A stretch of DNA of 64,000 nucleotides from assembly GCA_050290225.1 (NCBI GenBank), contig JBNKHG010000030.1:1-64000 (forward strand). The letters run 5' to 3'. How positions within the stretch are numbered: position 1 is the stretch's first letter; each line of letters starts with the position of its first letter. Source of the stretch: JBNKHG01 sp050290225 (GTDB lineage Bacteria; Pseudomonadota; Gammaproteobacteria; Pseudomonadales; Cellvibrionaceae). Positions 15,195 to 23,759 of this stretch are shown here, piece by piece. The notes below the pieces were generated by a model. The model ran no database searches and was not told where the DNA came from. It saw only the letters and a list, made by a program, of their open reading frames with translations. A program made the position numbers and the translations under genes.

Positions 15195-16481
15195 TTAACC
15201 GCGGTCTTCCAGCTCGACAAAATCGCGCTGCTTGTAGCCGGTATACAGCTGTCGTGGGCGGCCGATTTTATAAGGGTTGCTGATCATTTCATGCCAGTGG
15301 GCGATCCAACCCACGGTGCGGCCTGTGGCGAAGATCACAGTGAACATATCGGTGGGAACACCGATGGCCTTCATGATAATGCCAGAGTAGAAGTCGACGT
15401 TGGGGTAGAGCTTCTTCTCGATAAAGTACTCGTCTTCCAGGGCAATCTGCTCAAGACGCTTGGCGATGGCCAGTAGGGGATCGTTTTCCAGTCCCAGTTC
15501 TGCCAGCACTTCGTCGGCACACTCTTTCATCACTTTGGCGCGTGGGTCAAAGTTCTTGTATACACGGTGACCGAAGCCCATGAGGCGGAAGGGATCGTTC
15601 TTGTCCTTGGCCTTGGCAACGTACTCATCGATATGATCCACACTGCCGATCTGTTCCAGCATGTTCAGTACTGCTTCGTTGGCGCCGCCGTGGGCCGGGC
15701 CCCACAGAGTGGCGATACCGGCGGCAATACAGGCAAAAGGGTTGGCACCGGATGAACCGGCCAGGCGCACGGTAGAGGTGGAGGCGTTCTGCTCATGATC
15801 AGCGTGCAGCAGAAAGATCTTGTCCATAGCTCTGGCCAGAACCGGGTTGACTTCCGGGTCGTCGCAGGGAGTACCGAACATCATATGCAGGAAGTTCTCG
15901 GCATAGGAGAGCTTGTTGTTCGGGTACATAAACGGTTGGCCCACATGGTGCTTGTAGCACATGGCCGCCAGGGTCGGCATCTTGGCAATCAGGCGGTGTG
16001 CCGAGATCTTGCGGTGCTCCTCATTACTGATATCCAGGGAATCGTGGTAGAAGGAGGAGAGGGCGCCAACTACGCCGCACATAATGGCCATGGGGTGAGC
16101 ATCGCTGCGGAAACCGCGGAAGAATCGGGCGATGTTCTCGTGCACCATGGTGTGATTGGTGATGATCTCGACAAATTGTTGTTTTTGTTGGGGGGTGGGC
16201 AGCTCGCCGTTCAGCAGGAGGTAGCAGGTTTCCAGGTAGTCGGATTTTTCTGCCAGTTGGTCGATGGGATAACCGCGGTGTAATAGAACACCATTTCCGC
16301 CATCGATATAGGTAATCTCTGATTCACACGATGCGGTGGCCATAAAGCCTGGGTCGTAGGTGAAGTAGCCTTTTGAAGTAAGGCTGCTGACGTCAATGAC
16401 GTCTGGGCCGGTCGAGCCGCTATACATTGGCAACTCGATATCCAAACCGTCGACCGTTAAGTGCGCTTTCTTATCAGTCAT
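15195..16481 (-). CDS. gltA: Citrate synthase, type I hexameric
   Basis: This 428-residue enzyme condenses acetyl-CoA and oxaloacetate. Family hallmarks are the small N-terminal beta domain, GDGVLL-like YIDGGNGVLLHRGYPI, active-site HADHEQNASTST with catalytic His, GFGHRVYKNFDPRA and the aspartate in NVDFYSGI. The N-terminal extension and length are those of the NADH-sensitive gammaproteobacterial form. ATG 16481 follows AGGAG. A sigma-70 promoter is visible at 16607-16634, giving a leader of about 120 bases. The gene is divergent from sdhCDAB, the common arrangement in gammaproteobacteria. Confidence 0.98.
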   Translation of the reverse strand: MTDKKAHLTVDGLDIELPMYSGSTGPDVIDVSSLTSKGYFTYDPGFMATASCESEITYIDGGNGVLLHRGYPIDQLAEKSDYLETCYLLLNGELPTPQQKQQFVEIITNHTMVHENIARFFRGFRSDAHPMAIMCGVVGALSSFYHDSLDISNEEHRKISAHRLIAKMPTLAAMCYKHHVGQPFMYPNNKLSYAENFLHMMFGTPCDDPEVNPVLARAMDKIFLLHADHEQNASTSTVRLAGSSGANPFACIAAGIATLWGPAHGGANEAVLNMLEQIGSVDHIDEYVAKAKDKNDPFRLMGFGHRVYKNFDPRAKVMKECADEVLAELGLENDPLLAIAKRLEQIALEDEYFIEKKLYPNVDFYSGIIMKAIGVPTDMFTVIFATGRTVGWIAHWHEMISNPYKIGRPRQLYTGYKQRDFVELEDRG

Positions 16482-16606
16482 TACGGACTCCTGTTTCTGC
16501 GATATATAATTGTCTTCACATTCGACTCAAATCCGCTGACGCGGGTTCAACGTGAGACTTTGTTGCTAGTTCGGCAATCGACCGTCCTAGTCTTGAAGCG
16601 GGCACA

Positions 16607-16634
16607 ACTATAAAGTGACGGGGGAGATTGTCAA
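16607..16634 (-). promoter_or_regulatory. Sigma-70 promoter of gltA
   Basis: On the minus strand TTGACA (16634-16629) and TATAGT (16612-16607) are separated by 16 bases, so the -35 is perfect and the -10 near-perfect. The predicted start of transcription is near 16600. Confidence 0.75.
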
Positions 16635-16861
16635 ATTAAATTCCCGCTTGACTTGGATGATTCCCCATGATTTCGCTGCTGATTAAGGTATGTTAAATGC
16701 AATTTTAGGGTAATTGTCGCTAACTTCGGCGAACTTGTTGTTTGCTGCGCTGCGGTATTTTAGAGTTTAATGACTAAAATTGATGGCAGAAAATCAGTAT
16801 AACCAGATTGGGGTTATTGCTGTCAGTTGTTATTGGAATTTCCTTAAGTCCCGGATTTTGT

Positions 16862-16890
16862 TTGTATTTTTAGTAGGTTCTCTCTATAAT
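16862..16890 (+). promoter_or_regulatory. Sigma-70 promoter of sdhCDAB
   Basis: TTGTAT (16862-16867) and a perfect TATAAT (16885-16890) are separated by 17 bases. Transcription from about 16897 would give a leader of about 140 bases before the sdhC start. Confidence 0.7.
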
Positions 16891-16918
16891 TCCGCGCGAC
16901 TTGCAGGGGGGGTAGTTA

Positions 16919-16932
16919 GTACATATATGTAC
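16919..16932. promoter_or_regulatory. 14-bp perfect palindrome in sdhC leader
   Basis: GTACATATATGTAC is fully self-complementary and begins about 22 bases downstream of the predicted sdhC transcription start. A dimeric repressor bound here would block transcription. The regulator is not known. Confidence 0.5.
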
Positions 16933-17035
16933 GCTGCCTATGCTTGAGAGATTTCGTGCGCAAGCACTGTCTCGAATCTACCCGTTTTTTTGGGTAAAAA
17001 TGTCCTCTAAAATGGACAAAAGGTGTGATACAACC

Positions 17036-17410
17036 GTGAACAAAAATAGACCTGTCAATCTTGACATTTCCACGATAAAACTTCCCATCACAGCCTACGT
17101 ATCTTTTCTTCACCGTGTTTCTGGCGTTATCTTGTTTGCCGGCGTTGCCATCCTTCTGTGGATGCTCGATGCCAGTCTGGAGTCGGAAGAGAGTTTTGCG
17201 GCGTTGAAAGATGGCTTAACCAACCCAGTCTGTCAGTTTGTGCTTTGGGGCACGCTCGCTGCTCTGGCTTACCATACGGTAGCCGGTGTGCGTCACCTGA
17301 TTATGGATATGGGTATTGGTGAAAGTCTGGAAGGCGGTCAAAATGGCGCGAAAATCGCTTTGTTCGTTGCCGTGGTATTGATTGCACTAGCGGGGGTATG
17401 GGTATGGTAA
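17036..17410 (+). CDS. sdhC: Succinate dehydrogenase cytochrome b556 subunit
   Basis: This membrane anchor of complex II has three transmembrane helices. RPVNLDISTIKLPITAY at the start, LHRVSGVILF, and HTVAGVRHLIMDMGIGE with the heme-ligating His match Pseudomonas SdhC closely. The reading frame is open from 16940, but homologues begin a few residues before RPVNL, so GTG 17036 (124 residues) is chosen. AAAGG lies 12 bases upstream; ATG 17012 is an alternative. It overlaps sdhD by 13 bases, indicating coupling. Confidence 0.93.
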   Translation: MNKNRPVNLDISTIKLPITAYVSFLHRVSGVILFAGVAILLWMLDASLESEESFAALKDGLTNPVCQFVLWGTLAALAYHTVAGVRHLIMDMGIGESLEGGQNGAKIALFVAVVLIALAGVWVW

Positions 17411-17772
17411 CAGCAGTAACGAGTTTTGGTCGCAGTGGCCTGTACGACTGGTTGATCCAGCGTGTAAGCGCTGTGGTACTGGCCGCGTATACCATTTTTA
17501 TCGCTGCCTTTATTCTGATGACTCCAGATTTGAGCTATGACGTCTGGAAGGCGCTTTACGACCAGATGTGGATGCGTATCTTTAGCCTGATCACTTTGGT
17601 CTCCATTGCGGCTCACGCCTGGATTGGATTGTGGTCCGTGCTCACAGACTACCTCACCACCCGGATGATGGGTGCGAAAGCAACTGCGATGCGCGTTCTG
17701 GCGCAAATGGTTCTCGGTGTGGTAACCGTGACCTACGTGGTTTGGGGTGTTGAAATTCTGTGGGGATTCTAA
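17398..17772 (+). CDS. sdhD: Succinate dehydrogenase hydrophobic membrane anchor subunit
   Basis: This 124-residue three-helix subunit binds ubiquinone and heme together with SdhC. RSGLYDWLIQRVSAVVLAAYT and the heme-ligand region SIAAHAWIGLWSVLTDY are typical. ATG 17398 lies inside the sdhC 3' end; ATG 17404 is equally possible. sdhA follows after three bases. Confidence 0.93.
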   Translation: MGMVTAVTSFGRSGLYDWLIQRVSAVVLAAYTIFIAAFILMTPDLSYDVWKALYDQMWMRIFSLITLVSIAAHAWIGLWSVLTDYLTTRMMGAKATAMRVLAQMVLGVVTVTYVVWGVEILWGF

Positions 17773-17775
17773 GCA

Positions 17776-19566
17776 ATGGCTAGTGTTGATAACGGCAAGA
17801 TCAGGCGTACTATTTCTTTTGATGGCATTGTCATCGGTGGCGGTGGCGCTGGTATGCGCGCTGCCTTGCAGTTGGCCCAATCAGGCTACAAGACTGCGGT
17901 AATTACCAAGGTATTTCCAACCCGTTCGCACACGGTATCCGCCCAGGGGGGTATTACCTGTGCGATCGCCAGTTCCGACCCCAATGATGATTGGCGTTGG
18001 CACATGTACGATACCGTCAAGGGGTCCGACTATATCGGTGACCAGGACGCCATCGAATACATGTGTTCAGTCGGCCCTGAAGCGGTCTTCGAACTCGATC
18101 ATATGGGGCTGCCATTTTCCCGTACAGAAGAGGGTCGCATCTACCAGCGTCCGTTCGGCGGCCAGTCCAAGGACTTCGGTCGTGGCGGTCAGGCGGCACG
18201 TACCTGTGCGGCTGCCGACCGTACCGGTCATGCCCTGTTGCATGCCCTTTATCAGAGTAACCTGAAAAACAACACCGTCTTCCTGAATGAGTGGTTCGCG
18301 GTTGATATCGTTAAAAACCAGGACGGCGTGGTTGTTGGTGTCATTGCAATTAATATTGAAGACGGCGAGACGGTCTTTATTAAATCCAAAGCCACCGTAT
18401 TTGCGACCGGTGGTGCCGGCCGTATCTACGCCTCCACCACCAACGCCCACATCAATACCGGTGACGGTGTTGGTATGGCCCTGCGAGCCGGCTTCCCGGT
18501 GCAGGACATCGAAATGTGGCAGTTCCACCCGACCGGTATCGCCGGAGCAGGTGTGTTGGTGACTGAAGGTTGCCGCGGTGAGGGTGGCTACCTGATCAAC
18601 AAGGACGGTGAGCGTTTTATGGAGCGTTATGCTCCCAATGCCAAGGACTTGGCGGGTCGCGACGTTGTGGCTCGCTCCATGGTGCTGGAGATTCTCGACG
18701 GCCGTGGTTGTGGCCCCGAAGGGGATCATGTATTCCTAAAGCTTGATCACCTGGGTGAAGAAACCCTGAATGCCAAGCTGCCGGGTATCCTGGAGCTGTC
18801 TCGTACCTTCGCCCATGCCGACCCGGTAAAAGAACCGATTCCTGTGGTTCCGACCTGCCACTATATGATGGGTGGCATTCCCACCAATATTGATGGCCAG
18901 GCCCTGACTATGGATGCCGATGGTAATGACAAGGTCATTGAAGGCTTTTACGCCTGTGGTGAAGTCGCTTGTGTCTCAGTACACGGTGCCAACCGTCTGG
19001 GTGGTAACTCACTGCTTGACCTGGTTGTGTTCGGTCGTGCTTCCGGCCTGTTTATTGAAAAGGCCTTGCGCGAAGGTGTTGAGCACCGTGAAGCCACCGA
19101 CTCCGATTTGGAAGCGGCTATGGACCGTCTCAACCGCGTGAACATCACTAACGATGGTGAGAATGCCTCGGTGTTGCGCAAAGATCTGCAGACTACTATG
19201 CAGAATCATTTCGGTGTATTCCGCAAGGGTGAGTTTATGCAGGAAGGTATCAAGAAACTGGCCGATCTGCGTACCCGTATTGAAAACGTTAAGCTCGACG
19301 ACAAGAGCAACGCCTTCAACACCGCCCGTATCGAAGCGCTGGAACTGCAAAACCTGCTGGAAGTGGCCGAAGCGACCGCTATTGCCGCGGAAGAGCGCAA
19401 AGAGTCCCGTGGTGCCCATGCCCGTGAAGATTTCCAGGATCGCGATGACGAGAACTGGCTGTGTCACTCCATGTACTTCCCCGGTGAAAAACGTGTTGGC
19501 AAGCGCGCGGTAAACTTCGCGCCCAAGACCATGGAAGCGTTTGAACCGAAGGTTCGTACCTATTAA
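17776..19566 (+). CDS. sdhA: Succinate dehydrogenase flavoprotein subunit
   Basis: This 596-residue subunit oxidises succinate to fumarate and feeds electrons to SdhB. The N-terminal dinucleotide site VIGGGGAGMRAALQLA and SHTVSAQGGI, with the His that carries covalent FAD, are clear. Active-site HPTGI and the catalytic arginine region ARDVV-like GRDVVARSM follow, as does the FAD-binding NRLGGNSLLDLVVFGR. Length is the usual 588-596. Spacing to sdhB is 18 bases with a GGGGGAG ribosome site. Confidence 0.97.
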   Translation: MASVDNGKIRRTISFDGIVIGGGGAGMRAALQLAQSGYKTAVITKVFPTRSHTVSAQGGITCAIASSDPNDDWRWHMYDTVKGSDYIGDQDAIEYMCSVGPEAVFELDHMGLPFSRTEEGRIYQRPFGGQSKDFGRGGQAARTCAAADRTGHALLHALYQSNLKNNTVFLNEWFAVDIVKNQDGVVVGVIAINIEDGETVFIKSKATVFATGGAGRIYASTTNAHINTGDGVGMALRAGFPVQDIEMWQFHPTGIAGAGVLVTEGCRGEGGYLINKDGERFMERYAPNAKDLAGRDVVARSMVLEILDGRGCGPEGDHVFLKLDHLGEETLNAKLPGILELSRTFAHADPVKEPIPVVPTCHYMMGGIPTNIDGQALTMDADGNDKVIEGFYACGEVACVSVHGANRLGGNSLLDLVVFGRASGLFIEKALREGVEHREATDSDLEAAMDRLNRVNITNDGENASVLRKDLQTTMQNHFGVFRKGEFMQEGIKKLADLRTRIENVKLDDKSNAFNTARIEALELQNLLEVAEATAIAAEERKESRGAHAREDFQDRDDENWLCHSMYFPGEKRVGKRAVNFAPKTMEAFEPKVRTY

Positions 19567-19584
19567 TAGGGGGAGATAAAAGCC

Positions 19585-20289
19585 ATGTTAAAAGTACAAG
19601 TTTATCGCTACAACCCTGAGACGGACAAAGAGCCGTCCATGAAAACCTACGAGGTCGATACCGAAGGCAAAGACCTGATGGTATTGGACGTGCTGGAATT
19701 GTTGAAAGCACAGGATCCCAGCCTGGCGTATCGCCGTTCCTGTCGCGAGGGGGTCTGTGGTTCCGACGGTATGAATATCAACGGTAAGAACGGCCTGGCC
19801 TGTATCAAGCCACTGTCGGAATGCGTGGAAAACAACACCCTGATTCTGCGCCCGCTGCCCGGTCTGCCGGTAATTCGTGACCTGGTCATCGATATGAGCC
19901 AGTTCTACGAGCAGTACAAAAAGGTACAACCATACCTGCAGAACAACACGCCGCCGCCTGCCATTGAGCGTCTGCAGTCTCCCAAAGACCGCGAAAAGCT
20001 CGACGGCCTGTACGAGTGTATCCTTTGTGCGTGTTGTTCAACCAGTTGTCCTTCATTCTGGTGGAACCCCGATAAATTTATCGGTCCCGCCGGCTTGTTG
20101 CAGGCTTACCGCTTCCTGGCGGACAGCCGCGATACTGCCACCGAAGAACGCCTGGCCAAACTGGATGACCCCTTCAGCGTATTTCGTTGTCACGGTATCC
20201 AGAACTGTGTGGCCGTTTGTCCGAAGGGCTTGAACCCGACTCGCGCAATCGGCCATATTCGAAATATGTTGTTACAGCGCGCCACCTGA
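19585..20289 (+). CDS. sdhB: Succinate dehydrogenase iron-sulfur subunit
   Basis: This 234-residue electron-transfer subunit has an N-terminal plant-type 2Fe-2S domain (CREGVCGSDGMNING then LACIKPL). The C-terminal ferredoxin domain has cysteine motifs CILCACCSTSCPSFWW and CHGIQNCVAVCPKGLNP, which ligate the 4Fe-4S and 3Fe-4S centres. It completes the sdhCDAB set. A 581-base gap separates it from sucA, and no terminator is visible. Confidence 0.97.
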   Translation: MLKVQVYRYNPETDKEPSMKTYEVDTEGKDLMVLDVLELLKAQDPSLAYRRSCREGVCGSDGMNINGKNGLACIKPLSECVENNTLILRPLPGLPVIRDLVIDMSQFYEQYKKVQPYLQNNTPPPAIERLQSPKDREKLDGLYECILCACCSTSCPSFWWNPDKFIGPAGLLQAYRFLADSRDTATEERLAKLDDPFSVFRCHGIQNCVAVCPKGLNPTRAIGHIRNMLLQRAT

Positions 20290-20870
20290 TTTTTAAGTTG
20301 GCGTGCAAGCCGCTTCCCGGGCGCAATCTCGAAGAGGCGGTTAAAACTGCAACTGACAATTGCAGTATTGAAATTGGTGCGGAAAACCCAGATCACACAG
20401 CCTGATAGGGTGCAAATTGAGTCAGGCTGAGTGATCCCTACTATAAAAAATGAATTACGACGGACTGCACGGACTTTATTGTCGCCGGCCAGGTGCAATA
20501 AAACGTGATAGGAAGCATAGAAGATGCGTTTCGCCGATGGCAATGGCTTGATCAGTCGCCAAAGGCGGGAAGCTTGGTTAGCTAAACAGGCTATAAAGTA
20601 GCAGGGGTATATCAGGTAAGCCGTAACAGGTGTAGCCTGAACTATCTGTGTAATTGTGATGACCTTTTCGCAGAGTCTGGGTGAGGGTTGTTACAGTTTC
20701 ACGGAGGGGTATAACGCGCTTGTGTTGTTCCGATATTGTCTCACAGGCAGGCGGTGCAACCGACCCGCGACTGGTTTATGTAAAGAGCCGGTGGCGCTGT
20801 CGTAGATGCTTGAGAAGGCAGAGCTCGTTCCTCCGCAGGTAGATAAGGCCCCGACAAAAGGTGGGCAACA
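20290..20870. other. 581-bp sdhB-sucA intergenic region, candidate sucA leader
   Basis: No gene is supported; the small frames here lack ribosome sites and family features. Inverted repeats stand out: ACTGCAA 20346-20352 with TTGCAGT 20360-20366, and CAGGCTA 20587-20593 with TAGCCTG 20633-20639. A TATAAA at about 20443 could be a -10. The second repeat lies in what would be the sucA 5' leader, where structured RNA motifs are known in some proteobacteria. I cannot match it to a known motif by eye. Confidence 0.5.
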
Positions 20871-23702
20871 ATGCAAGATAGCATTATGGAGCTTCTGTGG
20901 AGTACTTCCCATATTTCCGGTGGGAATGCTTCGTATGTTGAAGAGCTCTACGACAAATATTTATACGATCCAAACGCCGTACCCGAAGAGTGGCGCAGCT
21001 ATTTTGACAAGCTGCCGCGTGTAGAAGGGGTTGTCACCCAGGATACGCCGCACTCCGTTATCCGTGAACACTTTGAGTTGCTCGGTAAGAACCGCGCTCG
21101 TCCTATTGCCGCTCCCGGTTCGGGTGGGGCCAATATCGAGCATGAGCGCAAGCAGGTTAAAGTCGTTCAGCTGATCAGTTCCTATCGTTTCCGTGGTCAT
21201 CAAAAAGCGCAGCTCGATCCTCTGGGGTTGATGGAGCGCGAACAGGTCCCCGATCTGGACCTGTCGTTCCATGGTTTTACCCCTGCGGATCTGGACACCG
21301 TCTTCCAGACCGGTAACCTGTTTATCGGTAAAGACGAAGCACCGCTCAGCGAAATCATTGATGCCCTGGAGAAGACCTACTGTGGCCATGTCGGCCCGGA
21401 AATCATGCATATCACTAACTTCTCCGAGAAGCAGTGGCTGCAACAACGCCTTGAGAGCGTGCGTTCCAATCCCGACTATGGCAGTGACCAACGCCTCAAT
21501 GTGCTAGAGCGGGTAACCGCTGCCGAGGGGCTGGAGCGTCACCTGGACAGTAAGTACCCCGGCACCAAGCGCTTTGGTCTGGAAGGTGCTGAGAGCCTGA
21601 TTCCATTGTTGGATGGATTGGTCAAGCGTGCCGGTTACTACGGTGCCAAAGAGATTGTCCTGGGCATGGCTCACCGCGGACGCTTGAACACCCTGGTCAA
21701 TATCCTGGGTAAGAATCCCTCCGAGCTGTTTGAAGAGTTCGAGGGCAAAAAGCTGGTCGATACCTCCGGTGATGTTAAGTATCACCAGGGCTTCTCCTCC
21801 AATGTTATGACCCCCGGTGGCGAAGTTCACCTGGCCATGGCCTTTAACCCATCGCACCTGGAAATTGTCTCGCCGGTGGTGGAGGGCTCTGTACGCGCTC
21901 GCCAGGATCGCCGTGAAGACCCGCTGGGTGACAAAGTGGTGCCTCTGGTCGTTCACGGTGATGCCGCTTTCGCCGGTCAGGGCGTGGTCATGGAAACCTT
22001 CCAGATGTCCCAGACCCGTGCCTACGCCACCGGCGGTACAGTGCATATTGTCCTCAACAACCAAGTGGGCTTTACCACCAGCCGTCGCGACGACTCTCGC
22101 TCCACCGAGTACTGTACCGATGTGGCCAAGATGATCGAAGCACCGATCTTCCATGTTAACGGTGACGACCCTGAAGCGGTGTTGTTCGTGACTATGTTGG
22201 CCATGGATTATCGCTACGAATTCAAGAAAGATGTGGTTATCGATCTGGTGTGTTACCGCCGTCGTGGTCACAACGAGACCGATGAGCCCTCAGCCACTCA
22301 ACCGCTGATGTACCAGGCGATTCGCAAACAAAAATCCACGCGCACGCTCTATGCCGAACGCCTGGTATCCGAGGGCGTGCTGAGCCAGGCTGACGCTGAC
22401 CAGATGGCAGACGACTATCGCGCCGCCCTGGATCGCGGCGAACACGTCGCCAGCGGATTGGTCAGTGAGCCCGACAAGACTCTGTTTGTGGATTGGACTC
22501 CCTATATCGGCCACGACTGGTTCAAGCAGGCCAATACGGGTGTCGAGCTCAAAAAACTGCAAAAAATCGCACACAAAATGTGTGAAATTCCCGACGGCAT
22601 TCAGGTGCAGCGTCAGGTGGCCAAGATCTACGACGACCGTCGCAAGATGGCCGGCGGAGCGCTGCCCATCAACTGGGGGATGGCTGAAACCCTTGCCTAC
22701 GCCACCCTGTTGGAAGAGGGCTACCCGGTGCGCATGACTGGCCAGGACGTTGGGCGAGGTACCTTCTCGCACCGTCACGTGGTGGTCCACAACCAGAAGG
22801 ATGGTTCTTCCTATTTGCCCATGAAGCATATCAAGGAGGACCAACCGGCATTTGAACTCTACGACTCCTACCTGTCGGAGGAGGCGGTACTGGCCTTTGA
22901 ATACGGTTATGCCACTACGTCGCCCACGGGTCTGGTGATCTGGGAGGCCCAGTTCGGTGACTTCGCCAATGGTGCCCAGGTGGTGATCGACCAGTTTATC
23001 ACCAGTGGCGAACACAAGTGGGGCCGCCTCTGTGGCTTGACCATGCTCTTGCCGCACGGTTATGAAGGGCAGGGACCTGAGCATTCCTCCGCGCGCCTGG
23101 AACGCTTCATGCAACTTTGTGCTGAGCACAATATCCAGGTGTGCATCCCGACAACCCCCGCGCAGGTATTTCATATGTTGCGTCGCCAGGCGATTCGGCC
23201 TATGCGCCGTCCGTTGGTGGTGATGAGTCCCAAGTGGATTCTGCGTCATAAACTTGCAACCTCAAGCCTTGAAGAACTGGCCAACGGTGACTTCCAGAAT
23301 GTGATCGGCGACAACTTGCCGGATCCGGATAAAGTCAAACGCGTGGTGATGTGTAGTGGTAAGGTTTACTACCACCTGCTTGAAGAGCGCTCAGAGCGCA
23401 AGCAGGAGGATGTGGCGCTGGTTCGCCTCGAACAGCTTTATCCTTTCCCGGAAAAAGAGCTGAAACAGGCGCTGGAGCCCTACCGGAACCTTACCGATGT
23501 GGTCTGGTGTCAGGAGGAGCCCATGAACCAGGGCGCCTGGTACAGCAGTCAGCACCACATGCGCCGTGTGATCCACGAACACGACAAAAACCTCTATGTG
23601 AATTATGTCGGACGTCCTGCATCAGCGGCGCCGGCAGCAGGCTATATGTCCCTGCATATAGAGGAGCAAAACAAGTTTATTGACGAAGCTCTCACGGTTT
23701 AA
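20871..23702 (+). CDS. sucA: 2-oxoglutarate dehydrogenase E1 component
   Basis: This 943-residue thiamine-diphosphate enzyme decarboxylates 2-oxoglutarate and passes succinyl to SucB. The N-terminal E2-binding helix segment (SYVEELYDKYLYDPNAVPEEW) is followed by the SSYRFRGHQKAQLDPLG segment. The thiamine fold includes GMAHRGRLNTLVNILGK, the ThDP motif around HGDAAFAGQGVVMET...NNQVGFTTS and GHNETDEPSATQP. Length matches E. coli SucA (933). Start is ATG 20871, with AAAGGTGGG upstream. sucB begins 57 bases after its stop. Confidence 0.97.
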   Translation: MQDSIMELLWSTSHISGGNASYVEELYDKYLYDPNAVPEEWRSYFDKLPRVEGVVTQDTPHSVIREHFELLGKNRARPIAAPGSGGANIEHERKQVKVVQLISSYRFRGHQKAQLDPLGLMEREQVPDLDLSFHGFTPADLDTVFQTGNLFIGKDEAPLSEIIDALEKTYCGHVGPEIMHITNFSEKQWLQQRLESVRSNPDYGSDQRLNVLERVTAAEGLERHLDSKYPGTKRFGLEGAESLIPLLDGLVKRAGYYGAKEIVLGMAHRGRLNTLVNILGKNPSELFEEFEGKKLVDTSGDVKYHQGFSSNVMTPGGEVHLAMAFNPSHLEIVSPVVEGSVRARQDRREDPLGDKVVPLVVHGDAAFAGQGVVMETFQMSQTRAYATGGTVHIVLNNQVGFTTSRRDDSRSTEYCTDVAKMIEAPIFHVNGDDPEAVLFVTMLAMDYRYEFKKDVVIDLVCYRRRGHNETDEPSATQPLMYQAIRKQKSTRTLYAERLVSEGVLSQADADQMADDYRAALDRGEHVASGLVSEPDKTLFVDWTPYIGHDWFKQANTGVELKKLQKIAHKMCEIPDGIQVQRQVAKIYDDRRKMAGGALPINWGMAETLAYATLLEEGYPVRMTGQDVGRGTFSHRHVVVHNQKDGSSYLPMKHIKEDQPAFELYDSYLSEEAVLAFEYGYATTSPTGLVIWEAQFGDFANGAQVVIDQFITSGEHKWGRLCGLTMLLPHGYEGQGPEHSSARLERFMQLCAEHNIQVCIPTTPAQVFHMLRRQAIRPMRRPLVVMSPKWILRHKLATSSLEELANGDFQNVIGDNLPDPDKVKRVVMCSGKVYYHLLEERSERKQEDVALVRLEQLYPFPEKELKQALEPYRNLTDVVWCQEEPMNQGAWYSSQHHMRRVIHEHDKNLYVNYVGRPASAAPAAGYMSLHIEEQNKFIDEALTV

Positions 23703-23759
23703 GGAAACCGTGCACAGAGCCGTACAGAATGACAGCGAAAGCTAAGGAAATACACTGAA

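Larger units (their letters stand above)
16482..17035. other. gltA-sdhC divergent regulatory region
   Basis: This 554-bp AT-rich region has no supported gene. It carries a promoter toward gltA (16607-16634, minus) and one toward sdhC (16862-16890, plus), followed by a 14-bp perfect palindrome at 16919-16932 inside the sdhC leader. Regulators of TCA flux would be expected to act here; no specific known box was identified. Confidence 0.7.

Noticed and set aside
22290..23249. Long antisense frame within sucA
   Set aside because: It mirrors sucA codons and has no ribosome site or recognisable domain.
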